From: Legionellaceae bacterium
GTDB lineage: Bacteria; Pseudomonadota; Gammaproteobacteria; Legionellales; Legionellaceae
Direction: 5' to 3'
DNA length: 16,430 bases
Assembly (NCBI GenBank): GCA_030696465.1
Contig: JAUYSE010000126.1
Location: 1 to 16,430, forward strand
This document shows, piece by piece, positions 15,324 to 16,430 of this stretch (position 1 is the first letter of the stretch; each line of letters opens with the position of its first letter). Below the pieces are notes generated by a model, which saw only the letters and a list, made by a program, of their open reading frames with translations, ran no database searches and was not told the origin of the DNA. The position numbers and the translations under genes are program-made.

Positions 15324-16286
15324 ATGCCGAGAGAACCGTCAATACGGGAACCAGTATCAGACGAAGAACGTAATATTCTGCAAGAACTAACAAGACTACT
15401 CGAAACTAAAGGTAAAGGCGCCACTGCAAGAAAGGGTGATACCGTCAATTTTTTCAGAGGCTTACTGGAGAGCAGAGACCTTACTTCCGAAAAAATTTTG
15501 CCTATTATTAAAAAAAAATGGCAAGCACTTCTTTCAAAAGCTTCTCCCGAGCTTATAGGACTCATTTGTACACATCCAAAAACCTCTAGCATTCTCGGGG
15601 TAGTCAATGCCCATGGTGATCCAAAGCTCGATCCCATTCAATGTCTTAACAACAGAACCCCAAAATTAAAAGAAGCACGTTTATCTGCGCTTGTCGGCAA
15701 GATCAGCCAGAATACTTATTATCAATCTAGAGAGGGTCAGAATATATTATTGCAAATTAAGGTTCCAGAACCAAAAAAGAGCGGTAGACGTAATATTCCA
15801 GTAAGAATTACTTCTACAGGTCCAACTACTGAGATAGTCATAAAAAATGCAATAAAAGCAAGCTCAGAGCCAAAATCGACCCCTGAAATAACTATAAATA
15901 ATATCAATGATGCCATGACTAAAGCCATTAAGGCATGTAAAAGCACTCGTAAAAAAGCAGATCTTGAAAACTTACAGGAATTCTATACAGAAGCTAAGAC
16001 GAATCAGGAGCGCAACGACGCAATCTCTAAATTTTTAAAGAGATCTGCAACTGCCACCAAAAAAAAGATTTTTAAAATATCCTTCGGACGTAAATATGCA
16101 AATACAGGGTCTATCAAAGCCTTTTATAAAGCACTTTCTGACGACTCCAAACAATATGTACATGACATGCTAAAGGGTTCGGTACAACCCGAACCAAAAC
16201 CAGCACATGATCTTAAATTATTTAAAGCGCAATTGAGGGCACTCAAAGCGCAAGAGCCTCAGGATCCTCATATCAATACAATATAA
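15324..16286 (+). CDS. Unrecognised 320-residue protein, paralogue B of the tandem pair
   Basis: This gene follows its paralogue after 81 nt in the same direction. T-S-E-K-I-L-P-I-I (54-62), L-I-C-T-H-P-K-T (80-87) and S-Q-N-T-Y-Y-Q-S-R-E-G-Q (128-139) match the middle block of A. The end block (191-313) contains I-N-D-A-M-T-K-A-I-K-A-C and N-T-G-S-I-K-A-F-Y-K-A-L, matching A 346-473. The first 26 residues (D-E-E-R-N-I-L) may match A around 35-47, so B looks like A without about 110 residues of its N-terminal part. The linker (145-190) is basic and Pro/Ser/Thr-rich, and the protein as a whole is more basic than A. AGAGG stands 7 nt before the ATG. The gap has two ctataaat direct repeats 33 nt apart (15245 and 15278), the second a possible -10. 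No known function can be assigned. Confidence 0.8.
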   Translation: MPREPSIREPVSDEERNILQELTRLLETKGKGATARKGDTVNFFRGLLESRDLTSEKILPIIKKKWQALLSKASPELIGLICTHPKTSSILGVVNAHGDPKLDPIQCLNNRTPKLKEARLSALVGKISQNTYYQSREGQNILLQIKVPEPKKSGRRNIPVRITSTGPTTEIVIKNAIKASSEPKSTPEITINNINDAMTKAIKACKSTRKKADLENLQEFYTEAKTNQERNDAISKFLKRSATATKKKIFKISFGRKYANTGSIKAFYKALSDDSKQYVHDMLKGSVQPEPKPAHDLKLFKAQLRALKAQEPQDPHINTI

Positions 16287-16329
16287 CTTACTCATGTTAC
16301 GCACTCACCGGTTTAGCTTTAAGTAGAAG

Positions 16330-16422
16330 CCTACGTCCTGCGGCTTGTCCGCAGGATCCAGGGATACGAAGACCATCAGTCTCCGAATAGCTGGATACCG
16401 CGGACAAGCCGCGGTACGTAGG
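16330..16422. repeat. Paired hairpins forming a 93-nt imperfect palindrome, dispersed repeat family
   Basis: The arms 16330-16360 and 16392-16422 are reverse complements at 27 of 31 positions. Each arm also folds alone: cctgcgg/ccgcagg (16337-16343 with 16349-16355) and accgcgg/ccgcggt (16397-16403 with 16409-16415), each a perfect 7-bp stem with a 5-nt loop. The bases that differ between arms change in pairs and keep both stems intact. The motif ccgcggtacgtagg also occurs, with one change, in the phhA-phhB gap. It lies 44 nt past the stop of paralogue B and may serve as its transcript end, though no U tract is seen. Confidence 0.85.
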
Positions 16423-16430
16423 AGCTCTGA

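Noticed and set aside
10509..16286. Dot/Icm-type C-terminal secretion signals on the three putative effectors
   Set aside because: The C-termini are polar and Pro/Ser-rich but have no clear glutamate-rich E-block; a call would need a trained predictor.
1..16430. CRISPR array, tRNA or rRNA genes
   Set aside because: No regularly spaced direct repeats, no cloverleaf with a T-loop GTTCRA context and no rRNA-like conserved stretches were seen.

Overview
The window looks like part of a moderately AT-rich gammaproteobacterial chromosome, most likely a Legionella/Coxiella-type (Legionellales) bacterium. The housekeeping proteins ClpB, SuhB and PlsY read as close relatives of their E. coli counterparts. 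They sit among many small palindromic repeats, an IS4-family transposase end, a secreted M4 metalloprotease and three unrecognised proteins of the kind seen in host-associated lineages. The taxonomic placement is inference from gene character; no rRNA or other marker is present.

Layout. Bases 1-465 hold the 3' end of an IS4-family transposase and two palindromic repeat structures. Bases 466-3718 are three minus-strand genes: plsY (phospholipid synthesis), a full-length Sua5-type threonylcarbamoyl-AMP synthase (tRNA t6A synthesis) and an exported M4 (thermolysin-like) protease. After about 340 nt without a recognised gene, 4060-6223 is a minus-strand group, phhA - phhB - suhB. PhhA hydroxylates phenylalanine to tyrosine and PhhB recycles its pterin cofactor, so these two work together; SuhB is a probable downstream passenger. 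A 503-nt gap (6224-6726) holds a triplet repeat that encodes a His/Tyr-rich micro-ORF and a large REP-like hairpin. An SppA-type membrane signal peptide peptidase (minus strand) and the disaggregase ClpB (plus strand) are then divergently arranged over 88 nt, which makes a small protein-quality-control block.

Bases 10509-16286 form the accessory part. A 1054-residue minus-strand protein is built as an internal duplication of a kinase-like domain plus a second module. The second kinase copy keeps the D-V-N-P-G-N ... D-F-G catalytic signature, whereas the first keeps DFG but has lost the catalytic Asp and Asn, so it looks like a pseudokinase-kinase tandem. Divergent from it across 108 nt lie two tandem paralogues (486 and 320 residues) with a shared middle block and a shared C-terminal block. 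The divergent gap carries a perfect 10-bp inverted repeat that places a TATAAT on each strand. I infer, without proof, that these three genes are secreted effectors of a type IV system. The window ends in a pair of hairpins whose stems differ by compensating changes.

The most promising novelty is the duplicated kinase/pseudokinase protein with its divergent paralogue pair. The palindromic repeats are the second theme: five separate structures lie in the gene-free stretches, and two of the sequences recur within the window.
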